Position numbers and translations under genes: made by a program
The notes under the pieces: model-generated
Databases searched by the model: none
Told to the model about the DNA's origin: nothing
What the model saw: the letters and a program-made list of their open reading frames with translations, nothing else
From: CALBPI01 sp038529355
GTDB taxonomy: Bacteria; Pseudomonadota; Gammaproteobacteria; Steroidobacterales; Woeseiaceae
NCBI GenBank assembly: GCA_038529355.1
Contig: JBCBDU010000012.1
Coordinates: 1 to 64,000 of the forward strand
DNA length: 64,000 nt
Direction of reading: 5' to 3'
Shown: piece after piece, positions 45,301 to 52,945 of the stretch
How positions within the stretch are numbered: position 1 is the stretch's first letter
Layout: every line of letters begins with the position of its first letter

Positions 45301-45482
45301 GCTATGTCATTGGTGTGGTCATTCTCGGCGGCGTATTCAGCTCGACGCTGATTACCCTTGTCACCGTTCCAACAGCCTATGCATTAATTGCTCGCGGCAG
45401 CGGCTCAACCGGTGACCGCGCCAAGCAACTCGAGGCGGAACGTCAGCTGTCGGCTCAGGCTGGTTCGGCAGGCGCAAAGTAA
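42354..45482 (+). CDS. RND efflux pump permease (HAE1 family)
   Basis: 1042 aa, start overlapping the adaptor stop. Begins MILSDLSVKRPVVATVMSLTLLMCGIVAF, the typical first membrane helix, followed by the porter domain motif LRQYPDIDPPVVSIETAYPGASASVVE. Twelve membrane helices are arranged 1+5+1+5. Proton-relay aspartates are seen in TM4 as LALVLAIGLLVDDAIVVLENI; TM10 has GLAAKNGILIVEFANQLRDEG. Such pumps expel hydrophobic drugs, dyes, bile salts or solvents with an adaptor and TolC-like channel. No TolC homologue or local repressor is present, so the channel is probably encoded elsewhere. Confidence 0.94.
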   Translation: MILSDLSVKRPVVATVMSLTLLMCGIVAFKQLPLRQYPDIDPPVVSIETAYPGASASVVETRITELLEEQISGVQGIETISAVSEDGESNITVTFFTNRDVDSAANDIRDRVSGVLDNLPVEADPPEISKVDSNQDVIMWLNLVGEGMTVPELTDYAERYLVDRFSALEGVARVRIGGAQTYAMRVWLDRKAMAARGIVVTDIEDRLRSENLELPAGSIESTSRQFTVRVDRTFTRPEDFARIVLAEGRDGYDVRIGDVARVELGTVESRTFFRGNTVPQVGLGIVRQSTSNTVAVAKAAKAEAARINPTMPEGMSIEQSYDTSIFIEGALNEVYKTLAFAIALVILVIYLFLGSARAMLVPAVTVPVSLTGAFFAMYLLGFSINLLTLLALVLAIGLLVDDAIVVLENIVRRMDERGETPLVAAYLGSRQVAFAVVATTVVLVAVFVPIAFLQGDIGRLFSEFSLTIAAAVSISSFVALSLSPALASKVLRRREKTNRFGASLERSFDKLRGRYDRLLTALLRRPLIGVALILIGFAGSYLLTLAIPSEFAPSEDRGAFFVIVNGPEGATFEYMQTYMDEIEARMMPYVDKGEVDRLLIRTPRSFGNFETFNTGVAIVLLSDWSERRSGFVIMNEIRAALADLPGVRAFPVMRQGFGSSIQKPIQLTIGGGSWAQLSEWRETLVSAINARNLPIDGLDWDYKETAPQVDVQIDYDRAAELGVSVGNIGRTLETMLGSRRVTTFIQDGEEYDVVLEGERDVQRTPTDLGNIYVRSTRSGQLVPLSNIVTLGESGGSSTLNRYNRIRAITLEANLAEGAVLGTTLDEIEAIARDVLPSNVVIDFKGQSLDLRQAGSSILFIFIFGGSIVFLVLAAQFESWRHPIVIMLSVPVAMLGALLALMATGQTLNLYSQIGLIMLIGLAAKNGILIVEFANQLRDEGMAFADALREASLTRFRPIIMTGVTTLAGALPLVLSSGAGEETRYVIGVVILGGVFSSTLITLVTVPTAYALIARGSGSTGDRAKQLEAERQLSAQAGSAGAK

Positions 45483-45644
45483 GTCGGCGACCGGCGCCGT
45501 CGTAGCACGGGCGGTTACGCTTCGCGTTGCTGTAGCGTAACTCGTGTCGTGATACGCGGTCGCAGTGTGAACTTGCCGCAGCTCGGCATGACTTGTCGGC
45601 CGTTCGATCGCAGCAGCGCCGCGCGTTGCTTTGTCGTTCAGATA

Positions 45645-45662
45645 GGCGCTATCGCTAGCGCC
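45645..45662. terminator. Perfect 7-bp hairpin between convergent genes
   Basis: GGCGCTA / TAGCGCC with loop TCGC. It embeds the stop codon of the minus-strand gene (45655-45657) and lies downstream of the RND operon. No T-run follows, so terminator function is uncertain. Confidence 0.4.
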
Positions 45663-46560
45663 GAAACGTTTCGATGATCACGGCATCCACCCACATGATG
45701 TCGTTGCCGCGCGTGAAGAAGAAATACTTGCCGTCGGGCGTCACGACCGGGCAATAGTCGATCTGCGGTGAGTTGATCGTGTCGCCCATGTGAATGTCCT
45801 GACCCCAGCTGCCATCCGCTTGCCGGAAGCTGACATACAAATCCGCATCACCAAGCCCGTCTTCGCGCACAGCCGAAACATGAATCATGTAGGTCTCGTC
45901 CGGGTCTACATAGATGTCGCCTTCGTCCACTTTGCTGTTAATCGCCGGACCCAGATTGACGGGCAGCTCGAATGTACCATCGGTGTACTGCGCCCGGTAA
46001 CTGTCGCGCGCGCCCAACGTATCGTCGCGCACGGCAGAGAAGTACAGACTGCCATCACCAACCAGCATTGGGTACAGCTCGTGACCTGGTCCGTTGATGT
46101 GCGCGCCCAGCGGCTCCGGTGTTGTCAGCCCGTGTTTGGTGATTGCACTGCGCCAGATGTTGTAGCGATCCAGTGAATAACCCGGCAACGGACGATCCGA
46201 AATAAAATACAGCCAGTCGCCGTCCTGCGAGAAGGTCATATCGACATCGTGATGTTTCGGATACGTCTTGGATGGTCCGGCGAGTCGTGGTGCGCGCCAT
46301 GTGCCGTCGTCTTGTTGATAACTAAAGAACATTTTGAACGTGCCGTCGATGGCGCGCGAGAACATGAACGTGCGCGCATTGGGCGAAAACACCGAATTCA
46401 ACTCGCGCTCGCCATCCAGTGAAATCACACCCGGCGCAAACACTTCAGGTGTCATGCCCGGTGGCGTCTGGCCAAGGTATGGCCCCTTGAGGGTTGGCCA
46501 ATCTTCCTGCGCGCTGGCGCTAGTTGCGATGAGTAGGGCGAGCAGTGACGTCAAGCGCAT
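45655..46560 (-). CDS. Secreted PD40 (TolB-like) beta-propeller protein
   Basis: 301 aa with signal peptide MRLTSLLALLIATSASA. PD40-type blade motifs recur: LNSVFSPNARTFMFSR, DVDMTFSQDGDWLYFISDR, ELYPMLVGDGSLYFSAV, EGDIYVDPDETYMIHVSA and YCPVVTPDGKYFFFTRG. This predicts a six-bladed propeller, as in the TolB C-terminal domain. Proteins of this size occur near various secreted enzymes; the function is unknown. Acidic D-G turns might bind Ca2+. It is convergent with the RND operon and divergent from the VWA gene (207-base gap). Confidence 0.8.
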   Translation of the reverse strand: MRLTSLLALLIATSASAQEDWPTLKGPYLGQTPPGMTPEVFAPGVISLDGERELNSVFSPNARTFMFSRAIDGTFKMFFSYQQDDGTWRAPRLAGPSKTYPKHHDVDMTFSQDGDWLYFISDRPLPGYSLDRYNIWRSAITKHGLTTPEPLGAHINGPGHELYPMLVGDGSLYFSAVRDDTLGARDSYRAQYTDGTFELPVNLGPAINSKVDEGDIYVDPDETYMIHVSAVREDGLGDADLYVSFRQADGSWGQDIHMGDTINSPQIDYCPVVTPDGKYFFFTRGNDIMWVDAVIIETFRR

Positions 46561-46767
46561 CGTGCGATCTCCGGCGGGTGGTGGACGGCTACGGTAACAA
46601 GCGGGCGCTGGAAATCAAAATGCGCTCGCACGTCGACGATAGCCGCCATCTGCGTCGGCCCTATATCCGGTTGATCGAATAAATTTCCATTCGGTTAACC
46701 CCTTTTCGATTTGGCTGCGTTAGTACCTGTGAAGCCAACAATAAGCTCACAGATAAGGAAGCAGACA

Positions 46768-48537
46768 ATGACAACCAAAATCCATCTACGATCCGGCATT
46801 GTGTGTGCCGTGACCCTGGCAGTCGCCTATGGCTGCGCGCAACCGGCAGAGAGAACGCAGCAGCCAACGCAGCCGGAATCCGAGTCAATCGACGAGGTGA
46901 TCGTGCAGGGCACGCGCGCGCCTCGATCCACGCGCCAGCGCGCTGCGGACCGACGCGAGGCGAAGCGCGCTCGTGAAGACGCCGAACTCGGCTCAATCAT
47001 CGTGACGGGGTCGCGCGTCGCGAGCAATGGTGTGATCGGCAGCCCATACGCCGACTACGTCGGCATACCCGTGCCCTATCCACAACAGACCAACCGCGAA
47101 AACTACGCCGAGATCGATGCCAACCCGGTGCACCGCGCCATAGAGACCCCGATCTCGACGCTGAGCATCGATGTCGACACCGGTGCGTACGCCAACGTGC
47201 GGCGATTTTTGCGCAACGGTCAACTGCCGCCGCAAGACGCCGTGCGCGTTGAGGAGCTGATCAACTATTTCAGCTATGACTACGCGGCGCCGCGCGAGCG
47301 CAATACGCCATTCAGTGTCACCCACGAAATGGCGCCGTCACCGTGGAATGCCAGCAACTATTTGTTGCATGTCGGCATTCAGGGTTACGTGCCGCCGGCG
47401 CGCGACATCCCGAATGCAAACCTCGTATTTTTGGTGGACGTGTCAGGTTCGATGAATTCACCGGACAAGCTCGGCCTGCTCAAGACGTCGCTGAAGATGC
47501 TGACGAAAGAGCTGGATGCCGACGATCGCGTGTCGATTGTGGTGTATGCCGGTGCTGCCGGCGTGGTGCTCGAACCCACGCCAGGTGATCAGCGCGCAAC
47601 GATTGTCAGCGCGTTGGAGCGATTGCGCGCCGGTGGCTCCACCAACGGTGCAGCGGGTATCGAGCTTGCTTACATGATGGCCGAGCAGGCGTTCATCAAG
47701 GACGGCATCAATCGTGTGTTGATCGCGACGGATGGTGATTTCAATGTCGGTACGGTCAGTCAGCAGATGCTCGAAGACTTGATCGAGAACAAACGCAACA
47801 GTGGCATCGCGCTGACGACACTGGGCTTCGGCACCGGCAACTACAACGATCACTTGATGGAGCAATTAGCCGATCTGGGTAACGGCAACTATGCGTATAT
47901 CGATACGCTGAACGAGGCGCGCAAAGTGCTCGTCGATGAGCTGCAAGCAACGATGCTGACCATTGCCAAAGACGTCAAGATCCAGATCGAGTTCAATCCG
48001 GCTGTGGTTGCCGAGTATCGTCTGATCGGTTACGAAAACCGCTTGCTGAACCGCGAAGACTTTAACAACGACAAGGTTGACGCGGGCGAGATCGGCGCCG
48101 GTCACACGGTGACCGCAGTGTATGAAGTGTCGCTGGTGGGCAGCGATGGTCAATTGACGGAGCCGTTGCGCTATCAGAATGCCGAACGGGCGGCGAGCAA
48201 TCGCGGTGAGCTTGCATTCCTGCGCCTGCGCTACAAGCAACCGCAAGCCGACAGCAGTCAGTTGATTGAAACACCGATCAATCGCAGCAGCGCACTGGAT
48301 AGTTACGCATCGGCTTCGGAGAACTTCCGGTTCGCAGCAGCGGTTGCGGCATTCGCTCAAAACCTGCGCGGTGGTACCTACACGAGTGACTTTGACTATG
48401 CGGCGATCGGCAAGTTGGCACGCAGCGCACGCGGCGATGATCCGCACGGCTATCGCAGCGAATTTGTCAGTCTCGTGGGACTGGCGGAATCGCTCAGCCA
48501 ATCGGCGCCGGTGGCGCAAGCGCAGCGCGGCGATTGA
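46768..48537 (+). CDS. von Willebrand factor A lipoprotein-like protein with TonB-box-like motifs
   Basis: 589 aa from ATG 46768 (AAGGAAG six bases upstream). Signal sequence ends ...AVAYGC, a possible though atypical lipobox. Two N-terminal peptides resemble the TonB box/plug start of TonB-dependent receptors: IDEVIVQGTR (41-50) and SIIVTGSR (76-83). Then a VWA-associated N-domain (LSIDVDTGAYANVRRFL, VRVEELINYFSY), the VWA domain with MIDAS FLVDVSGSMN, TNGAAGIELAY and LIATDGDFNVG, and the C-terminal DUF3520-like domain (NPAVVAEYRLIGYENRLL). YfbK-type proteins share this layout. A sigma factor and an anti-sigma-like gene follow directly, suggesting one regulated unit. Confidence 0.88.
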   Translation: MTTKIHLRSGIVCAVTLAVAYGCAQPAERTQQPTQPESESIDEVIVQGTRAPRSTRQRAADRREAKRAREDAELGSIIVTGSRVASNGVIGSPYADYVGIPVPYPQQTNRENYAEIDANPVHRAIETPISTLSIDVDTGAYANVRRFLRNGQLPPQDAVRVEELINYFSYDYAAPRERNTPFSVTHEMAPSPWNASNYLLHVGIQGYVPPARDIPNANLVFLVDVSGSMNSPDKLGLLKTSLKMLTKELDADDRVSIVVYAGAAGVVLEPTPGDQRATIVSALERLRAGGSTNGAAGIELAYMMAEQAFIKDGINRVLIATDGDFNVGTVSQQMLEDLIENKRNSGIALTTLGFGTGNYNDHLMEQLADLGNGNYAYIDTLNEARKVLVDELQATMLTIAKDVKIQIEFNPAVVAEYRLIGYENRLLNREDFNNDKVDAGEIGAGHTVTAVYEVSLVGSDGQLTEPLRYQNAERAASNRGELAFLRLRYKQPQADSSQLIETPINRSSALDSYASASENFRFAAAVAAFAQNLRGGTYTSDFDYAAIGKLARSARGDDPHGYRSEFVSLVGLAESLSQSAPVAQAQRGD

Positions 48538-48570
48538 CCCGGGCGCTTGGCCAAACCTAGACTCGGGTGC

Positions 48571-49137
48571 ATGGATGCGCCCGAGTCGGATGAGCGATTG
48601 ATGACGCGCTATCGCGATGGCGACGATAGCGCGTTTGATACGTTGTACGAGCGTCATCGCGGCGGTCTGTATCGTTTCATGTTGCGACAGTGCGGCAGCC
48701 GCGCGGTGGCCGAGGAGTTGTATCAGGATGTGTGGCTGAGCGTGATTCGGGTGCGCGCAAGCTACACCGTGAGCGCCAAGTTCACGACGTGGCTGTACCA
48801 GATGGCGCGCAACCGCATCATCGACAACCATCGGCGCGCGTCGATACGGCCGGTGAGCGGCGCAGAGGTTGGCAGCGATGCGCAAAGCGAACCGAGCGCG
48901 CCGGATGGCGAGCAACCCGACCGACAGGCGCAATCAGCGCAAGGGCTTGAAACACTGGCGCGTCTGGTTGATGCGCTGCCCGACGAACAGCGCGAGGCTT
49001 TTTTGCTGCGCGAGGAGGCCGGTATGAGTGTGCAGGAGATTGCCGAATGCACGGGCGTGAACAACCAGACGGCCAAGAGTCGGCTGCGCTACGCGGTGAA
49101 AAAGCTGCGCGCGGGTTGGAGCGAACATCATGAGTGA
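48571..49137 (+). CDS. ECF-type RNA polymerase sigma factor
   Basis: 188 aa from ATG 48571. Region 2: LMTRYRDGDDSAFDTLYERHRGGLYRFMLR, then AEELYQDVWLSVIRVR and FTTWLYQMARNRIIDNHRR. After a hydrophilic linker (SEPSAPDGEQPDRQ), region 4: LPDEQREAFLLREEAGMSVQEIAECTGVNNQTAKSRLRYAVKKLR. It overlaps the following anti-sigma-like gene by 8 bases and follows the VWA gene by 33 bases, so all three are probably one unit. The sigma factor is likely held inactive by the membrane protein encoded next. Confidence 0.9.
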   Translation: MDAPESDERLMTRYRDGDDSAFDTLYERHRGGLYRFMLRQCGSRAVAEELYQDVWLSVIRVRASYTVSAKFTTWLYQMARNRIIDNHRRASIRPVSGAEVGSDAQSEPSAPDGEQPDRQAQSAQGLETLARLVDALPDEQREAFLLREEAGMSVQEIAECTGVNNQTAKSRLRYAVKKLRAGWSEHHE

Positions 49138-50266
49138 ATCAGGTAACGGACCGGAAGAGGTGGAGCTCGACGAATATCTGGAAGGCGATAGTGAGTTGTC
49201 GCGCGCGTACCGGCAGACGACCAACGCAGCGCCGCCCAGCGCGCTTGATGCCTCTATTCTTGCTGCCGCGCATGCGCAAGTGCCTTCGGGTGCGCCGAAA
49301 AAGTCGCGGTTGCTAACGCTGTGGGAAAAGCCGATCAGCATTGCTGCCGTCATGATGCTGTGCGCTGCGTTGGTGGTGTCGATGCAAAGTGCTGACGAAG
49401 TTGCACCGTTTGGTCAGCCGGACGCGGCGCGTCGCGAGGCCACGTCGCCGGCCAAGGCAAGTGGTGTTAACGCGGTTGCCCCTGATAGTGAGTTGGCAGA
49501 TAGCCGTGTGGGTCAGGTCAGCGGTGCGGCGCCCACTCAAACGGCGCCAGCAAACCCGAGCCTATCCACTGCGATAGGCGTTGCGCAAACGGAAGGCGCC
49601 GAGCAGCAAGCTGCCGCCATTGCGTCGCCGCCGTCCGTTGGCGCGCAGCCAGATGTCACCGCAGCGTTGCGCGAATCGATGGCAGATGCATCCGGTGATG
49701 CGCCGGCAGAGGCGCAAAGACAACGCAGTGCAGCCAGCAGAAGTCTCATGACGACGCTGCCGCTAGAAGAGCTGCTCAGCAACAACGCACCGGAACCAGA
49801 AGACAAGACGGCTACCGAGACGGACGAGCTTGCACGCAGTCCGGCAGCTCGTGCTGACAGCGAAGGATTGACAGGAATGTCAGAAGTGGCAGAGCGTGCC
49901 CCGGCGCCTCAACAGGACGCTGCAACGGAGCGGTTTGCCGAACAAACAGGCGTAACGGATGAAAGCGAATCGATTGATGAAGTGATCGTCACGGGCACGC
50001 GAGCAGCGGGAAGACAGCAGGACCCGAACGCGCGCCGTCTGGCTAACTCCACCGTCCGACTGGATCGCCAATTGACGCAAGCGCAATTCGAAACTCTGGC
50101 GAAGGACAATCCGCAGCGCGCGTTGGCGCGGATTGCGGCGCTGTGGGACGCCGGTGAGCGCTGGGCAGCAGCAGATCGACTGGAAACCTTTCGCAGGCTG
50201 TATCCGGAGTATTCAGAGCGACGGTTGAAAGCGGTGCTGCCGGCGGCGATGCTCGAGGAGAACTAA
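49130..50266 (+). CDS. Anti-sigma-factor-like membrane protein with TonB-box-like motif
   Basis: 378 aa. Short acidic cytoplasmic N-terminus (about 65 residues, with ELDEYLEGDSELSRAYRQ), one membrane helix (ISIAAVMMLCAALVVSM) and a long low-complexity Ala/Pro/Gln/Ser-rich periplasmic part. Residues 282-291 read IDEVIVTGTR, nearly identical to residues 41-50 of the VWA protein. The C-terminal 75 residues are helical (LDRQLTQAQFETLAKDNPQRALARIAALW... FRRLYPEYSERR). Position, topology and overlap with the sigma gene support an anti-sigma role, although no zinc-binding ZAS motif is visible. The C-terminal domain may sense the periplasmic signal. Confidence 0.75.
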   Translation: MSESGNGPEEVELDEYLEGDSELSRAYRQTTNAAPPSALDASILAAAHAQVPSGAPKKSRLLTLWEKPISIAAVMMLCAALVVSMQSADEVAPFGQPDAARREATSPAKASGVNAVAPDSELADSRVGQVSGAAPTQTAPANPSLSTAIGVAQTEGAEQQAAAIASPPSVGAQPDVTAALRESMADASGDAPAEAQRQRSAASRSLMTTLPLEELLSNNAPEPEDKTATETDELARSPAARADSEGLTGMSEVAERAPAPQQDAATERFAEQTGVTDESESIDEVIVTGTRAAGRQQDPNARRLANSTVRLDRQLTQAQFETLAKDNPQRALARIAALWDAGERWAAADRLETFRRLYPEYSERRLKAVLPAAMLEEN

Positions 50267-50290
50267 GACGCTGACAGGTCGATCCAAACA

Positions 50291-50306
50291 AGTCTCAGGC
50301 GAGACT
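50291..50306 (+). terminator. Hairpin after the VWA/sigma/anti-sigma unit
   Basis: AGTCTC / GAGACT with loop AGGC, 25 bases after the stop codon. No T-run, so only a weak candidate. The rest of 50267-50437 shows nothing further. Confidence 0.3.
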
Positions 50307-50437
50307 GGTGTAACCAAGCAATAACAACAATGACTGGTATATAAGTAGTGCAGCCATATGAGCCACCAGACGAGTGCCGTGCCGGTCGATAACCTTCGGG
50401 AAGAATGCCAACAAAAAGTAGTGCGCCTTCATGGCCG

Positions 50438-52210
50438 CTATGACTCGGTATCAGTCAGGCAATTAGCCATCCGGATATTACCGAGATGGTTCACAACGAC
50501 CGAACCGCCATAGCGGGTATGCATCAGCAACTGGTTGTTCTCTAGCATTACCGAGTCGTACGGCACGCCAGATATTCTTAGCCATGGCTCTGCCTGCCAG
50601 TTGCCACCGCGGTGCCGTTGCACTTTGAGCAACAATGCGCCCCTGCCTGTCAGAAAATGCGCAGCGGCTACGGCGATGATGGTTTCATCAATGACATGGA
50701 TGTCGTAAATGTTGTCACCCCACAGGATAGTGGGGAGACCTGTCGTTGGTATGTGCACTAGCTCACCGCCCCATTCGCCGCGGTTGGCGCCTGCAATCCA
50801 GCCATTCGATATCTTGATTGCGATTTGCGGTGTATCTCGAACGGCGCGAACTCTTTCTGTAGCGCGCTGCCTACGTGTCATGAAGTATCCATCTGGACTA
50901 ACTTGAGCGCCTTGAAACGGGAAATAAAATGATTCAGACGCGGCGTAGGTCAACTGTCTTAAGGTGCCCTGATCATCCGGCGTTCTAAGAATTCTGTTTT
51001 CCGCAACCGCCACGTTCTCCTGAACTTTTTCACATGATTTGATTTCGCGAATAACAAGATAAGGCGATTTGGAATCGTAGACGCTAATTGGTGTTCCGTC
51101 CCGCAAGTGAGCGACGGCTTCGTCGGCGATCAGTCGTAAACTCGGGTACCAATGAGTGTCAGCAACTGCATCAATATTATCGATGAACTCGCGCTCGCCG
51201 AGAGAGGCGAGCGCGAGTATCGCCTCGAGCACAAGCTGCCAGTCCTCGATGTTGGTTAACAAGCGCGCGAGCGAAGGGGATGCCTCCCGATATTCAATGC
51301 TGCCAAGCGCACGCGTAGCTCTGATACGCACCTGCCAATTCTCATGTTCCAGTAGATGAACAATTCTTGAGCCCGCACTGATCCCGCCTGAGCCGAGGTT
51401 TTCAATACTCGTCAGTGTCTCCAATGGGTAGGCATCCAGACCTTGCAGCAAACCAGGTACGGCTCTTGGAGACGCTATGAACGTAAGCACCCGGTGCACA
51501 GTTTTACTCAGCTCGGGCGTTTGACTGCCAATGAGCAACAGTGTGTCGTCCGCCGTTCGGGCAGCTGGACCTATTCTGCCAATCGCCTCAATGGCCCAGC
51601 GGCGCGCTTCCCGATCAAACAGGGAGCTAGCGGCAATCTCGAGTAGTCTAGGCAATGCCGGCAACGCAGATCCTCGCAACTCACTGATAAGATCAAACGC
51701 GCGCCGCGCACTGTAATCGCAGTCTTCCGCGCACGCAAAGCCTTCCGCTATCAATGCAATGCCTTCATCGCCGAGGTGGCGTTGTGATTCCGGCACTTGA
51801 ATAATTTGTCTCGGATGCTCTCGTAGATAAGCGGCAATGGCGTCAGCAGCTTTCTGCGAGCCCGAATGAGCCAGAATTCCGATTACCACGCCATGATGGT
51901 TTTGCATCGCCGCAATGAGCACGCTTGTGTCTTCCGGTTCGCTGGTATCGATCGTGGCTAAGGCCCTCGAAGCAACGCGCTTTTCCGTGGGGTTTGCGGC
52001 GTCGAGCCGACTTAAGAGTGGCCGGACAGCCGGAGCTCCAAAACTTGCCAGGGTTGCTGCTAACGAGTCCTCTCGATCATATGAGCGTGTCGGCGATGCA
52101 GCTAATGCGGAAAGCTGCCCGAGACATGCTTCGAGTGTGTCGCAAGCGCGTGCTGTGGACGCTGAAAGCGCCAGCATTACCAGTGCTGCGATTGGTAGCT
52201 TATGCTTCAA
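50438..52210 (-). CDS. Secreted HEAT-repeat protein
   Basis: 590 aa from TTG 52210, chosen because AAGGAGG lies four bases upstream and a signal peptide MKHKLPIAALVMLALSASTARA starts there; ATG 52234 would put extra residues before it. Residues 40-390 contain HEAT-like helical repeats: LAATLASFGAPAVRPLLSRL, ADAIAAYLREHP, WAIEAIGRIGPAA, WQVRIRATRALGSIEYREASPSLARLL and LEAILALASLG. The C-terminal 190 residues are strand-rich (FPFQGAQVSPDGYFMTRRQ, IHVIDETIIAVAAAHFL) and may form a partial propeller. Function unknown; HEAT arrays scaffold protein contacts. Not linked to neighbours. Confidence 0.78.
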   Translation of the reverse strand: MKHKLPIAALVMLALSASTARACDTLEACLGQLSALAASPTRSYDREDSLAATLASFGAPAVRPLLSRLDAANPTEKRVASRALATIDTSEPEDTSVLIAAMQNHHGVVIGILAHSGSQKAADAIAAYLREHPRQIIQVPESQRHLGDEGIALIAEGFACAEDCDYSARRAFDLISELRGSALPALPRLLEIAASSLFDREARRWAIEAIGRIGPAARTADDTLLLIGSQTPELSKTVHRVLTFIASPRAVPGLLQGLDAYPLETLTSIENLGSGGISAGSRIVHLLEHENWQVRIRATRALGSIEYREASPSLARLLTNIEDWQLVLEAILALASLGEREFIDNIDAVADTHWYPSLRLIADEAVAHLRDGTPISVYDSKSPYLVIREIKSCEKVQENVAVAENRILRTPDDQGTLRQLTYAASESFYFPFQGAQVSPDGYFMTRRQRATERVRAVRDTPQIAIKISNGWIAGANRGEWGGELVHIPTTGLPTILWGDNIYDIHVIDETIIAVAAAHFLTGRGALLLKVQRHRGGNWQAEPWLRISGVPYDSVMLENNQLLMHTRYGGSVVVNHLGNIRMANCLTDTES

Positions 52211-52320
52211 AGCGCCTCCTTGTTGCTTCGTCATGTTGATGATGTGTTTGCCAGATACTCGGCCTGCCATCAACCTCACAAAGCAGCCGACGTGTGCGAC
52301 TTGGCGTCAGCTTTCGGCCG

Positions 52321-52875
52321 TCACTCCAGCCGACAGCCCTCAGCCAGCGCCGCCATCATGTCGTCTATGTCATCGCCGGAAGCTTCGCCGTACGCCAGTT
52401 GCCGACCCATTTGCATGACGGCGGCAGCCAGTACCTGCACGGAGCCGGTCACGCCAAGCTGATTGAGTTTGTCGCACAAATACGCGTACGGATCGGCTTC
52501 CATCAGGCCGCGCTGTTGCTCCAGCGCATCGCCAATGGTGAACAGGACGCGTCCGGCCGGTGAGGCTTGCTCCAGCAGTAGTTGTCGGATGTAGCTCTTG
52601 GCGGTCTGGCGCTCGCTGATGGCGGCGAAGTGCGCGGCGATTCGCTCTTCGGTGGCGGTAAACAGCCATACGGCGACGGCGGCTAGCAAACCGGCGCGAT
52701 TATCGAAATGGTAGTGGATCGAGCCTTTGGTGATGCCGGCCTTACGCGCGATAGCTTCCATCGATGCATCTGCGCTACCCAGTTCCGCAAAAGTCTCGTA
52801 CGTCGCTGAAATGATTGCGGCGCGCGTGGTTCTTCTGCGTTCTTGTTGGGTTTTCATACGCGCACCATAAGTCAT
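52321..52875 (-). CDS. TetR/AcrR-family transcriptional regulator
   Basis: 184 aa from ATG 52875; ATG 52857 (MKTQQERRR) is an alternative and neither has a strong ribosome-binding site. The N-terminal helix-turn-helix reads TRAAIISATYETFAELGSADASMEAIARKAGITKGSIHYHFDNRAGLL, the standard TetR pattern. The ligand-binding C-terminal domain is divergent, as usual. It is divergent from the carotenoid-oxygenase/thiolase operon with a perfect 13-bp palindrome in the 70-base gap, so it very probably represses both itself and that operon until an inducer binds. Confidence 0.9.
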   Translation of the reverse strand: MTYGARMKTQQERRRTTRAAIISATYETFAELGSADASMEAIARKAGITKGSIHYHFDNRAGLLAAVAVWLFTATEERIAAHFAAISERQTAKSYIRQLLLEQASPAGRVLFTIGDALEQQRGLMEADPYAYLCDKLNQLGVTGSVQVLAAAVMQMGRQLAYGEASGDDIDDMMAALAEGCRLE

Positions 52876-52919
52876 TTTGAGCCCGAAAACACCATTGCAG
52901 TCAGGGGGCTAGAAAACAT

Positions 52920-52932
52920 ACTAACCGTTAGT
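52920..52932. promoter_or_regulatory. TetR-type operator
   Basis: ACTAACCGTTAGT is a perfect palindrome around a central C, placed between the divergent regulator and oxygenase genes. A TAATAT hexamer (52933-52938), a possible -10 box for the oxygenase operon, follows directly, so binding would block RNA polymerase. Confidence 0.65.
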
Positions 52933-52945
52933 TAATATATGAATC

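Noticed and set aside
47866..48933. 355-codon frame antisense to the VWA and sigma genes
   Set aside because: Lies opposite two well-supported genes and has shadow-like composition.
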